Source: Christensenella sp. UBA1431
GTDB lineage: Bacteria; Bacillota; Clostridia; Christensenellales; UBA1431
Length of the DNA: 15,382 nucleotides
Reading direction: 5' to 3'
Assembly: GCA_002329665.1 (NCBI GenBank)
Contig: DCTV01000060.1
Coordinates: 1 to 15,382, forward strand
Numbering within the stretch: the stretch's first letter is position 1; each line of letters starts with the position of its first letter. Under the pieces are notes generated by a model. It saw only the letters and a program-made list of their open reading frames with translations, was not told the DNA's origin and did not search any database. Made by a program: the position numbers and the translations under genes. Positions 6,727 to 14,215 of this stretch are shown piece after piece.

Positions 6727-7722
6727 CTATACGACGTAGACGATCTCGGTGTTTGGAAACCTGTCGTGTATGGTCTGCCGAAGGAAAAGTTCCGCCTCGT
6801 CGCGCACCGGCTGCCTATAGCAGTACCGCCCCCTTCCCCGGCCGGTCATTCGCCCGCTGTCGTAGAGGTCCGGGGCGTTGGGGAAGGCTTCTGCGTTGAT
6901 CGCCCGGTGCACGTAGCTGTAGGTCATGAATATGATCTCGATGAACATCGCTTCTTTCACTCTCCTGCTCAGGCCCTCATAAAGCTCGTCGACGAGCCGA
7001 GCGTACATGCCCTCCCACCCCTTAAAAAGCACGACGGGCGCGATAATAAGCCCCACCCTGTACCCGGCGTCGCACAGCTCGTTCAGCGCCCGCATCCGCT
7101 CGCCAAGCGGCGCCGTGCCGTACTCCACCCGGCGTACGATCTCCTCGGGGTTCACGCTCATGCGCACGATCACGCGCCCGTTGTGCCCGAGCCCGAGCAG
7201 CGGCCCCACAGAACTGAACTTCGTCGGGAACGTGATGTAGCCCCTGTCGGTACGGCCGAAGCGCTCGATCGTCCATTCCAGGTTCTGCGAGAGCGTGTTC
7301 TCCAGCACGAGGTCGCTGTTGCTCCCGATTTCGAACGTGAGTTCCCTCTCGCTTTTGCGCGCTGTCCTGATGAGCTTGTCGAGCATCTCTTCCCTGTTCA
7401 CGAACAAGCGAAGATAGGAGCATTTGTTGAAATTGCACACGAGATAACAGTAAAGGCACATCGCGCTGCACCCCGAAGACGTGTAGGGGACGAGGAAATC
7501 GGAAGTCTTGCGGTTGGGGACGTACCGGTGGGTCTTTCGAACCCCGACAATGAGGTTGCGCTTGAGCTCTGCAAACGCCGCGTTCGGGCAGTTCTGGAAT
7601 TCCGGTATGCTGTTGTGGTTCTCGATCTCGATCCACTCGACGTTTGAATATTTTTTCCTGAGCATCCGCCCCGATTCGTAGTTCAGCGCTTCCGGCTCAT
7701 AATAGATTTTGGCTGGATACAA
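6727..7722 (-). CDS. splB: Spore photoproduct lyase (radical SAM DNA repair)
   Basis: A 331-residue radical SAM enzyme that reverts the UV lesion 5-thyminyl-5,6-dihydrothymine in spore DNA at germination. The cluster motif C85-x3-C89-x2-C92 lies within YTSSGCSAMCLYCYLVC, and tyrosines Y91 and Y93 match the two that flank the last cluster cysteine in characterised enzymes. Other family blocks are NFNKCSYLRLFVN, FEIGSNSDL, RMSVNP, GYRVGLIIAPV..FKGWEGMY and the RGRGRYCY tail. The classical hydrogen-donor cysteine (C141 in Bacillus subtilis) has no counterpart in FEIGSNSD. The start is TTG at 7722, with AGGAGAGAGAGG about 11 bases ahead; no in-frame ATG competes. The length is normal. It is preceded by its own upstream gap, so it is probably monocistronic or read on into the EF-hand-like gene 245 bases later. 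Confidence 0.95.
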   Translation of the reverse strand: MYPAKIYYEPEALNYESGRMLRKKYSNVEWIEIENHNSIPEFQNCPNAAFAELKRNLIVGVRKTHRYVPNRKTSDFLVPYTSSGCSAMCLYCYLVCNFNKCSYLRLFVNREEMLDKLIRTARKSERELTFEIGSNSDLVLENTLSQNLEWTIERFGRTDRGYITFPTKFSSVGPLLGLGHNGRVIVRMSVNPEEIVRRVEYGTAPLGERMRALNELCDAGYRVGLIIAPVVLFKGWEGMYARLVDELYEGLSRRVKEAMFIEIIFMTYSYVHRAINAEAFPNAPDLYDSGRMTGRGRGRYCYRQPVRDEAELFLRQTIHDRFPNTEIVYVV

Positions 7723-7891
7723 AGTCTTTTCTGCCTCTCTCTCCTTTTTATGTAGTTTGTACGCGCGGGACTTACGGTATACATGAGCGTAAACGCAGCC
7801 CCGGCAACCCGGCGAAAAACAAAGAAAGGGCAGCCGTCAATTCCCGGGCACGCGTGCGGCGCACTCAGGCTTTCTCTTTTTACGCAGCGAA

Positions 7892-7915
7892 ACGGCGCCG
7901 TAAGCGCCGTCTTTT
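7892..7915. terminator. Hairpin between flavodoxin-like and splB genes
   Basis: A perfect 7-bp GC-rich stem ACGGCGC/GCGCCGT (7892-7898 with 7904-7910) has a five-base loop and is followed by CTTTT on the + strand. On the minus strand, where transcription from the flavodoxin-like gene arrives, the tail is only GTTTCG, so termination there would be weaker. Position 80 to 100 bases after that gene's stop supports a terminator role. Confidence 0.5.
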
Positions 7916-7989
7916 ACCCGCCTGACCGATGACGAACCGACGGTTTAGAGCGCCAAACCCGTTTGTCGGCCCTTATCCGCTAAAGGCTC

Positions 7990-8529
7990 CTATAAGCTTG
8001 TCGTATCCTGGGATTTTATGTATTCGACGAGCGGCGCGATGTTTTGCCTTTTCACGAAGTCCACGGGATGGTCGTAGGCGGCGAGCAGGCCCCGCTCGTC
8101 CGCCGTCGGGCGCTTTTTCGCTTTCAGCCGCAGCCTGAGAAGGCTCATGAGGAACCTGTCCGGCGCCCCGAGCTTCTTGTAATCGAATCCGCCGCGCAAA
8201 TAGAAGAAGCAGAGGGATTCGAGCTGTTCGTTCGTGAAGTTCTTCTCGGTGACGTCGCGTATCGCCTCTTCGTGCGGAGGGGACGCGCCGGTGGCGAACA
8301 CCGCCACCTTTTTGCCCCTGAGCCTGTCGAGGTTGTTGGTGATGAGCTTCACGCCGTTGATGCCGGCGGCGTACAGGCCGCCCCCGTACACGACGGCGTC
8401 GTACTGTGCGATCCTCTCGATGCCGCATCGGGAGGCTTCGTAAAGGTCGGCGCCGAGTTCCTCGGCGATCCAGCCGGCGTACCTTCGCGCGCATCCGGTC
8501 TTCGACCTGTAGACCACTATCGCATGCAT
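7990..8529 (-). CDS. Flavodoxin-like domain protein
   Basis: A 179-residue cytoplasmic protein with a flavodoxin fold. The N-terminus HAIVVYRSKTGCARRYAGWIAEEL has the beta strand and the S-x-T-G phosphate loop that binds FMN. YDAVVYGGGLYAAGI (about 43-57) and KVAVFATGA (about 74-82) are the next strands and flavin-contacting loops. It resembles the flavodoxin-domain proteins related to menaquinone-dependent protoporphyrinogen oxidase (HemG type), but the substrate is unknown. The ATG at 8529 is preferred because GGAAGGA lies upstream; a longer reading would overlap the previous gene without benefit. It follows the HAAS gene by 37 bases and is the last gene of the padR operon, so electron transfer may be part of the response that PadR controls. 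Confidence 0.85.
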   Translation of the reverse strand: MHAIVVYRSKTGCARRYAGWIAEELGADLYEASRCGIERIAQYDAVVYGGGLYAAGINGVKLITNNLDRLRGKKVAVFATGASPPHEEAIRDVTEKNFTNEQLESLCFFYLRGGFDYKKLGAPDRFLMSLLRLRLKAKKRPTADERGLLAAYDHPVDFVKRQNIAPLVEYIKSQDTTSL

Positions 8530-8566
8530 TCCATCAGTCCTTCCGGTATCATTATCGGCCGCGGCG

Positions 8567-9616
8567 CTAGGACGCATGCCCCTTCGTCTTCCTGACTAAC
8601 GCGTTGAACGCCCCGTCGTCCTCGTGCTTCAGGCCTTTATATAGGGCGGACACCGTGTCGACGAACGTGCCGAATACGAAAAGCCCGATCACGACCTTCC
8701 CCGCGATCCCGAGGTAGTAGGCGAGGTCGAAGCCGGCCGGGATGTTCAACGCCCCGATCGCTTTGACCGATTCCGCGAACTGCGGGTTCCACAGGTTCGG
8801 GTCCGTAAAGATAAGCAGGACGACGACGAGCGAAACAACGTTGAGCACGGCCGTCGCGATCGCTAATTTGAGCGTGTAGCGTCCGGCCAGCAGCCGGGCG
8901 ATCTCCTTGACGACGCCGACGCCGATGGCAAGGTCGATGAGCCACAGCGCGCCCCGGTACGCCTCCATGTTGAACAGGGGGATGACAGGCGGCGCGTTGC
9001 CCGGTACGTGCACGCCGATGAGCTGCGGCGCGAAGTTGAACAGGATCAGTGCCAGCGCCGAAAAAACGATTCCGACGATGGGCTCCCATTTCTTGATGAC
9101 GGTCTTCCCGCCGGGCACGGGCTCCAGGTCCGCGATCGACCAGTCGTCCCCGGGCGCCGGGCGGCGGCCGTACCGCTCCGCGAGGGCGAAGGCGATCGTG
9201 ATGAAGGCGAACACCTGGAACAGCGCGGTCACGATCGACGCATAGCGCAGTATGGTTTCCCCGGCGCCGGGGGGCGGATCGACGAAACACGATATGGTGA
9301 TCGCCAGGGCCATCCCGAAAAAAACGGCTATTAGCACGATCCTTAGCACGAGCATGTAAGTGTCGAAATAGTCGGGCCCGATAAGGTGTTTCCTGGCGTC
9401 CCGGTACCTGTCCGCTAGCGCGGACGGCCTGCCGAGTTCCGTCAGGACCGCGTCGATGTCCCCGCGCGCCGGCGTTTCGGACTTCTGTTGAAGCATATCC
9501 TCGATGAGTCCGCGCAGTTCTCTTTCGATGTCCTCTCTCTGGGAAGGATGCAGGCGCTTTACCACCGCATAGACGTAGCGGTCTGTGACTTCGGCAACGT
9601 ATCCGGCGTCATCCAC
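8567..9616 (-). CDS. HAAS-domain integral membrane protein
   Basis: A 349-residue protein. Residues about 10-75 form a cytoplasmic helical HAAS-type domain (formerly DUF1700-like): YVYAVVKRLHPSQREDIERE, then DIDAVLTELGRPSALADRYRD. The LG-x-P...A..Y ending is the recognisable part. About six membrane helices follow (roughly 88-111, 126-147, 180-201, 222-243, 250-271, 299-323), ending in a charged cytoplasmic tail. HAAS domains are regularly encoded next to PadR-family regulators and are thought to sense or relay membrane signals. The GTG start at 9616 has GGAGGG eight bases ahead and overlaps the padR stop by 8 bases, so the two proteins are made in a coupled way. The function of the membrane part is unknown. 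Confidence 0.85.
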   Translation of the reverse strand: MDDAGYVAEVTDRYVYAVVKRLHPSQREDIERELRGLIEDMLQQKSETPARGDIDAVLTELGRPSALADRYRDARKHLIGPDYFDTYMLVLRIVLIAVFFGMALAITISCFVDPPPGAGETILRYASIVTALFQVFAFITIAFALAERYGRRPAPGDDWSIADLEPVPGGKTVIKKWEPIVGIVFSALALILFNFAPQLIGVHVPGNAPPVIPLFNMEAYRGALWLIDLAIGVGVVKEIARLLAGRYTLKLAIATAVLNVVSLVVVLLIFTDPNLWNPQFAESVKAIGALNIPAGFDLAYYLGIAGKVVIGLFVFGTFVDTVSALYKGLKHEDDGAFNALVRKTKGHAS

Positions 9617-9962
9617 TGTTTTTCCCTCCGTCTCTCAACATGGTTTCCATGCTTATGACCATCTGCCGCCATTGTTCGCAAAGCCTTTTTCGGATTTCCC
9701 GCCCTTCATCGCTGAGCACGTAATACTTCCGCGGCTTGGGGCCGGACGTCTCCCATTCGCTTTGCAGCAGGCCCTGCCTTTCGAGCCTTCGAAGCAGCGG
9801 GTAGAGCGTCCCGGCCTCTATAGGCATGCCCTTCTCCTCCAGGCTCTGGACCAGCGAATACCCGTATTTTGGCGCGGACAACTGGCTCAGCACGCTCAGC
9901 ACCACCGTCCCGCGCCTCAGTTCGAGCAAAAGGTTGTCGACAGTTTTCTGCCGCTCGTCCAT
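9609..9962 (-). CDS. PadR family transcriptional regulator
   Basis: A 117-residue winged-helix repressor. The core YGYSLVQSLEEKGMPIEAGTLYPLLRRLERQGLL is the classical PadR helix-turn-helix, and the wing follows in GPKPRKYYVLSDEGRE. A short C-terminal helix is left for dimerisation, as in small (subfamily 2) PadR proteins. The ATG at 9962 is chosen over an upstream one because GAGGTGG sits six bases before it, and because the sigma-A -10 box at 9982-9987 would leave an earlier start outside the transcript. It is the first gene of padR-HAAS-flavodoxin. PadR proteins usually repress their own operon, and the promoter lies within easy reach of autoregulation. Confidence 0.93.
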   Translation of the reverse strand: MDERQKTVDNLLLELRRGTVVLSVLSQLSAPKYGYSLVQSLEEKGMPIEAGTLYPLLRRLERQGLLQSEWETSGPKPRKYYVLSDEGREIRKRLCEQWRQMVISMETMLRDGGKNSG

Positions 9963-9981
9963 CGTATGCCACCTCAGCCGC

Positions 9982-10011
9982 ATTATACTATGCGTCACAC
10001 ACTATTGTCAA
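9982..10011 (-). promoter_or_regulatory. Sigma-A promoter of the padR operon, possible PadR operator
   Basis: On the minus strand there is a perfect -35 TTGACA (10006-10011) and a perfect -10 TATAAT (9982-9987), separated by 18 bases. Transcription should start near 9975, leaving a leader of barely more than the ribosome site GAGGTGG. The spacer carries a repeated ACTAT (9987-9991 and 10001-10005, + strand), a candidate binding site for PadR itself. The repeat is direct rather than palindromic, so the operator call is an inference. Confidence 0.85.
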
Positions 10012-10078
10012 TCGTTTATTATTATTCTTTCAAAGGTTTTCAGCTGAGCTTCGCTTTTAAGGCGCCCGCATGCGCAGC

Positions 10079-10108
10079 AAAGAAACGCGCCAAATAGCGC
10101 GTTTCTTT
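10079..10108 (-). terminator. Perfect 12-bp hairpin ending the ABC operon
   Basis: AAAGAAACGCGC (10079-10090) pairs without mismatch with GCGCGTTTCTTT (10097-10108) around a six-base loop. The downstream arm carries T-rich CGTTTCTTT on either strand, so it can work in both directions. It lies about 45 bases after the stop of the second permease gene and just upstream of the padR promoter, insulating the two operons. Confidence 0.85.
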
Positions 10109-10151
10109 ACTGCCAGATAAAGCAGCGCGAACGAAGTATGCGCTAAACATA

Positions 10152-11339
10152 TTATCCGTTGGCGGGCGTTTTCAGCGGCCTGTTGCGCCGCTGCCTCGCG
10201 AGGGCGAAAGCGACGGCGGCGAGCGCGGCGGCGAAGGCGAGCTGAACCAGTATTCCGGTGACGATCGGCGCGAGGTTGGAGCCGGTGAAGGAAGCAATAT
10301 TTCCGATGTCGTTGTTGTTTTTCACGAACCAGTAGGCCGGCAAAAAGCGCGCGATGGAAAGGACCGTGTCGCCAAGCATGCTCTGGGGCACGAACACGCC
10401 GCATAAAAAGCTCATGCCGAGCGAGATGGTGTTCGCGGCGGCGTTCTGCGCGTTCCTGTTCCTGATGAGCGAGCCGAGCAGGTAGCTCAGGCACAGGGCG
10501 ACCAGCGCGAACGCGAAGAGGTTGGCCGCGAGCAGCGCTCCGGCGGCCGAGAGCATCTCCGAGCCGTAGAGCGCGAAAGCGCAGCCGACCACGATGCCCC
10601 ACACCGCCGCGGCAAAGACGAGGATCGCGAGCAGGCTCTGCGTGACCACGCTCCGGGGGCTAACGGGCGCGCAGAGGTTGCGCAGCTTCAGGTCGGGCTT
10701 GTTGATCACGAGCATGAACGCAGAGACGCCCAGTATGAGGATCGCGAGCAGCGAATACGCGCTGTAGTTGAAATAGAAGTTTATGGACCCACCTATGGCC
10801 GGGGAGCCTTTCGCGGCCCGCACGCGCACCTCGGTCTCTTCGGACAGATCGGCGGCCACGCGGTTGATAAGCGCCGCCTGCGGGATCCCCTCGACGTTGT
10901 GCACGTAGACCCGCACGGTGTTTAGGTAGTTGTCCACCAGCATGTCCGTGTAGAACGACGCCGCGGAACCGGGAACGGCCAGCTTCTCTACCGCGGCCTT
11001 CTTCCCCGACATAACCGCGTCGGTGAAGCCTGGCGGTATGGTCAGGATGACGTCCGCCCTGCGGAAAAACAGCGCGTCTTTGATCGCTTCCGGTTCGTCC
11101 CTGAGTTCGACGAGGTCGCACCGCTCCCCGATAAAGGCGGTAAAGCCCCGAACAAGCTCCGAATCCTTATCGCGGTTGATGACCGCCACCGGCGCCCTGG
11201 TCTGCGTGAAGTCCGCGGCGGGAGCGGCCCCGCCGAGTACGGTCATGAGCACGGAGATCGCGATGAGGATCACGATGTAAACAGATAGCATCGGGAGGTT
11301 CTTTTTGATGATCTTGAAGAAGACCTTAAATACTTGCAT
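10152..11339 (-). CDS. ABC transporter permease (ABC-2 type), second permease
   Basis: A 395-residue membrane protein of the ABC-2 export type. One N-terminal helix (about 17-38) is followed by a large extracytoplasmic domain (about 40-185), then five or so helices (about 190-212, 232-255, 265-288, 302-322, 357-382) in the usual COG0842-like arrangement. The start has a strong GAGGAGG seven bases ahead and overlaps the end of the first permease gene by 14 bases. It should pair with that permease and the ATPase as a heterodimeric exporter. The substrate (lipid, peptide or drug) cannot be told from the sequence. Confidence 0.88.
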   Translation of the reverse strand: MQVFKVFFKIIKKNLPMLSVYIVILIAISVLMTVLGGAAPAADFTQTRAPVAVINRDKDSELVRGFTAFIGERCDLVELRDEPEAIKDALFFRRADVILTIPPGFTDAVMSGKKAAVEKLAVPGSAASFYTDMLVDNYLNTVRVYVHNVEGIPQAALINRVAADLSEETEVRVRAAKGSPAIGGSINFYFNYSAYSLLAILILGVSAFMLVINKPDLKLRNLCAPVSPRSVVTQSLLAILVFAAAVWGIVVGCAFALYGSEMLSAAGALLAANLFAFALVALCLSYLLGSLIRNRNAQNAAANTISLGMSFLCGVFVPQSMLGDTVLSIARFLPAYWFVKNNNDIGNIASFTGSNLAPIVTGILVQLAFAAALAAVAFALARQRRNRPLKTPANG

Positions 11340-12474
11340 ACTTTTGCCTCCTCAGGATCAGGCAGGTCAGCGCGGCGAACACGGCGCCCATACAGCCGAG
11401 CAGCAGGATGTTTGTCAGATACCGCGACAGGCCGTCGTAGTAATAGAGCGCGTAGAACGCGTCGGTGATGAGGTTGACGGGGTTGATGTAAGCGAGCAGG
11501 GGGACGTTTTGCTGCACGATGTATTTCATCTCGGCGTACATCATGCCCGAGAGGAAGGAAAAGAGCAACGTCAGCGAGATCACGACGGCGTATTTGATCC
11601 CCTCGCTGCGCCTGACGGCCGCGCTGACCAACGTCCCGAAAAAAATGCCGGTGACGCAGCCGAGAGCGCAGGTCAGCAGCACCAGCCCTGTTTTGGGGCC
11701 GAAGTCGACGCCCAGCACGAAGACCACGTACGCGAGCACCAGCAGTATGATGACCAGCTGCAGCAATACGGCCGCCGAGACGGAGGACAGGAACAGCTTG
11801 AACTTCTTGACAGGCGCAACGTTGTTGCGGGCGGCCAGCGGCGAAAGATCGGCCTGGACCTTGATGGTTTCCTGGATACCGACCGTCGCCGCGAGAAGGC
11901 AGGTCATGGCCAGCAGCGAATAGAAATAGATGACCGTCGTGTCCGGATTGCCGCCCGTGTTCTCCCTCACGTATCCGGTCCGATCGGCGATGTCCGCGAT
12001 CAGCCCCTCCCCGATCGCGTCCGGGTTATCCTTAATAATCTGCGATACGGTGGATTGCGACTGGAGGTAGCCGTCCAAAAACCCCTTGATGATCGTTTGG
12101 TCGACCCCGGACCCGCTCACCGTGAGCCTGACGCCGCCGTCATACGAGATGATGCCCGATACCTCGCCCTCGTCCAGCATCCGGGCGGCCGTGTCCGCGT
12201 CGGCCAGGGCGACGCGGAAAACGTCGTTTTCCGACGCGTCTTTGTCGAGGTCCGATACGGAGGAGAGCGCGGCGTATAGCGGCGTCGATCTCTCAAAATG
12301 CGCGTCCTGCACCACGACGACGTCGATCGTCCCGAACAGCTCCGCGCTCGCGAGGTTGCCGAAAGCAAGGAAGAAGAACGTGGCCAGCGCGATCGGATAC
12401 AGGAGCGTCCAGAAAATGACCTCCTTGGTCCTGACGAGCGCTTTCAGGTTGTTTATAAAAATGTGCCCGAACAT
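11326..12474 (-). CDS. ABC transporter permease (ABC-2 type), first permease
   Basis: A 382-residue permease with the same plan as its neighbour: an N-terminal helix (about 20-42), an extracytoplasmic domain to about 178, then a helical bundle (about 182-200, 228-256, 264-285, 297-318, 352-374). The N-terminal segment NNLKALVRTKEVIFWTLLYPI is typical of ABC-2 exporters. It begins 7 bases after the ATPase stop with GAGGGG as ribosome site overlapping that stop, and it overlaps the next permease by 14 bases. The two permeases share a plan but are clearly different in sequence, so the transporter is probably a heterodimer. Confidence 0.88.
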   Translation of the reverse strand: MFGHIFINNLKALVRTKEVIFWTLLYPIALATFFFLAFGNLASAELFGTIDVVVVQDAHFERSTPLYAALSSVSDLDKDASENDVFRVALADADTAARMLDEGEVSGIISYDGGVRLTVSGSGVDQTIIKGFLDGYLQSQSTVSQIIKDNPDAIGEGLIADIADRTGYVRENTGGNPDTTVIYFYSLLAMTCLLAATVGIQETIKVQADLSPLAARNNVAPVKKFKLFLSSVSAAVLLQLVIILLVLAYVVFVLGVDFGPKTGLVLLTCALGCVTGIFFGTLVSAAVRRSEGIKYAVVISLTLLFSFLSGMMYAEMKYIVQQNVPLLAYINPVNLITDAFYALYYYDGLSRYLTNILLLGCMGAVFAALTCLILRRQKYASI

Positions 12475-12481
12475 CGACCAT

Positions 12482-13420
12482 TCACCCCTCGTCCCGCAGG
12501 TTCTTCCCGGTGATCTCGAGGAACACGTCGTTCAAGGTCGGCAGTTCCGAGTAGACCTTCCCGAATGCGACGCCACAGGATTTGAGGTGGTCGAGGACCC
12601 CGAGCAGGCAGTTCCCGCCGCGTGCGGACTTTACCAGCAGCGTCCCGTTCGCGCATTCGGCCGAGATCACGGACGGCATTTCCCGAAGGCCGGCGAGGAA
12701 GCCGCGGTCCGCCGAAAAGACCTCGACGGTGGTTTTCTCGCCGGCGCCCGCCATGTTCTTGAGCTCCGCGTTCGTGCCCAGCGCGATGACCCTGCCCCTG
12801 TCCATGATCGCGATCCGGCTGCAGATCTGTTCGACCTCCTCCATGTAATGGGAGGTGTACAGGACGGTGGCGCCCCCGGCGTTGAGTTTCAGGATGCCCT
12901 CGAGGATGTTGTTCCTGCTCTGCGGGTCGACCCCGACGGTCGGTTCGTCCATCACGATCAGCTTCGGTTTATGCGCGATCCCGCACGCGATGTTGAGCCT
13001 GCGCAGCAGCCCCCCGCTGAGCTTCTTCGGGTAGAATTTCCTGAAATCCGAAAGGCCCGTGGCCGCTATCGCCTCCTCGACCAGCGGCCTTCGCGCCCGT
13101 TTGTCGGCGATGTAGAGGCCGCAGAAGTAGTCGACGTTCTCGGCTACGGTCAGTTCGTCGAACACCGCGACGTTCTGCATCACGATGCCGATGTCCCGCT
13201 TGATATCGTACGCGTCGGGCTGCATGGGCCTGCCGAAAAGCTCTACCGTCCCGCGTTCGAATTTGAGGAGCGAGAGCATGCAGTTGATGGCCGTCGTCTT
13301 GCCCGAGCCGTTGGGCCCGAGCAGACCCAACACCTCCCCCTCGCCGATCCCGAGGCTGAAATCGTCCAGCGCGGTGAGGTCGCCGTAGCGTTTGGTCAGG
13401 TTGCGTATGCTGACAACCAT
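12482..13420 (-). CDS. ABC transporter ATP-binding protein
   Basis: A 312-residue ATPase of the multidrug/lipid exporter class. Walker A is GPNGSGKTT (35-43), the Q-loop is at Q82, the signature LSGG is at 134-137, Walker B is LIVMDEP (154-160, catalytic E159), then the D-loop GVDP and the H-loop H191. After the nucleotide domain, a C-terminal extension (about 225-312) ends in PTLNDVFLEITGKNLRD, as in DrrA/CcmA-like exporters. All catalytic residues are present. It is the first gene of the three-gene operon. The ribosome site is a G-rich GGGGG eight bases before the ATG. Acting with the two permeases, it should power export across the cytoplasmic membrane. Confidence 0.95.
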   Translation of the reverse strand: MVVSIRNLTKRYGDLTALDDFSLGIGEGEVLGLLGPNGSGKTTAINCMLSLLKFERGTVELFGRPMQPDAYDIKRDIGIVMQNVAVFDELTVAENVDYFCGLYIADKRARRPLVEEAIAATGLSDFRKFYPKKLSGGLLRRLNIACGIAHKPKLIVMDEPTVGVDPQSRNNILEGILKLNAGGATVLYTSHYMEEVEQICSRIAIMDRGRVIALGTNAELKNMAGAGEKTTVEVFSADRGFLAGLREMPSVISAECANGTLLVKSARGGNCLLGVLDHLKSCGVAFGKVYSELPTLNDVFLEITGKNLRDEG

Positions 13421-13451
13421 AAAAAGACCCCCGTCGTTTCTAAATATAATG

Positions 13452-13481
13452 ATAATAACCCCGCAAGCATATATTTTACAA
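13452..13481 (-). promoter_or_regulatory. Probable sigma-A promoter of the ABC exporter operon
   Basis: On the minus strand, -35 TTGTAA (13476-13481) and -10 TATTAT (13452-13457) are separated by 18 bases, about 30 bases upstream of the ATPase start. The surroundings are AT-rich against a GC-rich background, as expected for a promoter. CATTATA directly downstream of the -10 box also fits a sigma-G -10 pattern, but no good -35 accompanies it. Confidence 0.55.
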
Positions 13482-13750
13482 GCACAATTTGGGCCGGAAT
13501 GCAGAAGTTCCGCCGGCTGCTAAACGATATGGGGCAAAACCTCCATTTTGCCCGCTTTTCCGGCAGACGGCAGGCCGTACACGCCCGCGGCGGCGAATGG
13601 GATCGCGGCGATACGGGAAACCGTTTTATGCATAATCAAGGAACCCTGTGGCAAGGGTTCCTTGATGTGCCTGGTTCGTGTCATCTATGTGTTGTTTCCC
13701 AAGAAGTCCTTTGGCAAACCCTGCGGGTCCCGCTTATCATATGGAAAAAG
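13482..13750. other. Intergenic region rich in inverted repeats
   Basis: Between the exporter promoter and the end of the AhpD-like gene there is no supported gene. There are three inverted repeats: an imperfect one (GCCGGAA near 13493 with TTCCGCCGGC), a perfect 8-bp stem at 13532-13553, and the 13-bp stem annotated separately at 13635-13666. The 8-bp stem GGGCAAAA/TTTTGCCC has loop CCTCCA and is followed on the + strand by GCTTTTCC. Confidence 0.55.
13635..13666 (-). terminator. Perfect 13-bp hairpin after the AhpD-like gene
   Basis: ATCAAGGAACCCT (13635-13647) pairs perfectly with its complement (13654-13666) around loop GTGGCA. On the minus strand it follows the AhpD-like stop by about 85 bases, and the downstream tail is only moderately T-rich, so termination is likely but not typical. 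Confidence 0.65.
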
Positions 13751-13951
13751 TCACTGTATCTTCCTGATGACGTCATAGACGCCGCTCGACGGGGCGATCT
13801 TTCTGGCCAGGTCGAACACTTCCTGCATTTCCGCCTTCGTCGCGCCGAACTTGAGGCATTGGTTGTAATGCCACTCGAAACACGGTTTGCAGCCCGCCCC
13901 GATCGCCACCCCGACCGCGATCATTTCCCTGGTTTTGTAATTCAAACCCAT
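13751..13951 (-). CDS. Small AhpD-like / carboxymuconolactone decarboxylase family protein
   Basis: A 66-residue protein, little more than the catalytic helix pair of the family. The AhpD redox motif is intact: E9, then eleven residues to C21, then C24 and H28 (E-x11-C-x2-C-x3-H), in GAGCKPCFEWHYNQC. The following GATKAEMQEVFDLA is also typical. Such cysteine pairs act as thiol reductants or peroxidases; the true partner is unknown. The usual family length is about 100 residues or more, so this is a minimal form; the reading frame starts at an ATG with AAAGGAG eight bases ahead, and there is no sign of an upstream extension. It is probably transcribed alone. Confidence 0.85.
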   Translation of the reverse strand: MGLNYKTREMIAVGVAIGAGCKPCFEWHYNQCLKFGATKAEMQEVFDLARKIAPSSGVYDVIRKIQ

Positions 13952-14173
13952 ACCTGTCGCTCCTTTCGCATCATGAGCAAAAGAATTTTATCGGTCTTAT
14001 ATATTTTTATTATCATTTCAAAGGAATCGTTCGTCGTTTCCCGTCTCCTTCGGTCAGCAGGAAACCGTAAGTTCACGCCCGCCCGCGGGCCCGGCGGACA
14101 AACAGGCGATCCGTTTTTGAACGCTCATATGTCAGCAGCATATACGCTTTCCCCAATGGGGCGATTTGCCATA

Positions 14174-14199
14174 TTGCCGCGAGGTATGATAGCATTTTA
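14174..14199 (+). promoter_or_regulatory. Possible sigma-G-type -10 element
   Basis: CATTTTA at 14193-14199 fits the sigma-G -10 pattern CATNHTA exactly and lies about 17 bases before the ribosome site. The upstream element is weak: CCATA (14169-14173) fits four of five -35 positions but at a spacing of 19 rather than 17 or 18. Chance occurrence in AT-rich DNA is quite possible. Confidence 0.25.
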
Positions 14200-14215
14200 A
14201 TAACACATATATTGC

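Noticed and set aside
6634..7647. Long + strand open frame opposite splB
   Set aside because: It is antisense to a clearly recognised radical SAM gene, with no motif of its own and no ribosome site.
7723..7890. Sigma-G promoter for splB
   Set aside because: GTATA near 7780 and CATAAAA near 7748 are about 25 bases apart, too far for a functional pair.
12086..14200. Very long + strand open frame (704 codons)
   Set aside because: It lies opposite the ABC ATPase and permease genes, has a composition typical of antisense frames in GC-rich DNA (rich in Arg, Asp, His, Val) and shows no domain; the minus strand genes are certain.
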